Shown piece by piece: positions 63,540 through 64,000 of a DNA stretch of 64,000 nt. The stretch comes from Cyanobium sp. NIES-981 (GTDB lineage: Bacteria > Cyanobacteriota > Cyanobacteriia > PCC-6307 > Cyanobiaceae): NCBI GenBank assembly GCA_945896675.1, contig CAMDEM010000006.1:27288-91287 (forward strand), in the 5' to 3' direction. The first letter of the stretch is position 1; each line of letters starts with the position of its first letter. The notes beneath the pieces were generated by a model. That model did not search any database. It had not been told where the DNA came from and saw only the letters and a list, made by a program, of their open reading frames with translations. Made by a program: the position numbers and the translations under genes.

Positions 63540-64000
63540 ATGACCAGGCCCGTACTCACGATTAACAACCTGGTGGTGCACTACCCGGGGGCTGCGCTTC
63601 CCACCCTGGACGGCCTGGATCTGAGCCTCAAGGCCGGGGAGCGGCTGGCCTTGATAGGCCCTTCCGGTTGTGGCAAGAGCACCGTGGCCCGCGCCGTACT
63701 GCAGCTATTACCAGAGGGCAGCCGCTGCACCGGGGAGCTGGAACTGGCCGGCCAAGACCCGAGGCGGCTGAAACGCCCCGCCCTCAGACGCCTGCGGGGG
63801 GAAGCGGTGGGCCTGGTGTTCCAGGACCCCATGACCCGGCTCAACCCCCTGCTCACCATTGGTGACCATCTGGCCGACACCCTCGAGGCCCATCGCTCGA
63901 GCTGGCGCCACAAGCGCATTCAAAGCCGGGCCACCGAGCTCCTGGAGCGGGTGGGGATCAGCCCAACGCGCTACGGCAGCTACCCCCATGAATTCAGCGG
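63540..64000 (+). CDS. Dipeptide/oligopeptide-type ABC transporter ATP-binding protein, truncated by window edge
   Basis: MTRPVLTINNLVVHYPG...LALIGPSGCGKSTVARAVLQLLPEG; VGLVFQDPMTRLNPLLTIGDHL; runs off at ...YPHEFSG. Confidence 0.92.
   Translation, partial: MTRPVLTINNLVVHYPGAALPTLDGLDLSLKAGERLALIGPSGCGKSTVARAVLQLLPEGSRCTGELELAGQDPRRLKRPALRRLRGEAVGLVFQDPMTRLNPLLTIGDHLADTLEAHRSSWRHKRIQSRATELLERVGISPTRYGSYPHEFS

Overview
The 64 kb window is dense core-genome DNA from a GC-rich cyanobacterium. Gene content suggests a Synechococcus/Cyanobium-like picocyanobacterium, but that lineage call is inference. I support about 70 protein-coding genes and see no convincing rRNA, tRNA, CRISPR array, prophage or transposase. 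Main blocks are: radA (partial), rpaB and a lipid block plsX-fabH-fabD-plsC; crtB-crtP carotenoid genes; eight NDH-1 subunit genes (ndhM, ndhF, ndhD, ndhE, ndhG, ndhI, ndhA, ndhH) with gltA; hrcA, trpB, cysC, purE, nagA and chlM; a phylloquinone cluster (DHNA-CoA thioesterase, menE, menC, menA, menF) followed by gshB-grxC; prfB-DUF3285-ybeY-dgkA-trpG; hisC-argS-nadC-mnmE-spoT; and a truncated ABC ATPase at the right edge. I see no clear-cut new multi-gene system. Points most worth following up are: an intact programmed +1 frameshift in prfB that the ORF track hides; a small ORF missed by the track just after prfB; a glycine-zipper-like repeat extension on PlsX; three convergent gene pairs with interlocked 4-nt stop codons; a 15-bp perfect hairpin on the ndhD stop codon; a GIDE-like membrane protein next to chlM; and an NnrU/Z-ISO family gene near crtP-crtB. 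All product calls come from reading the translations by eye; no database search was run.
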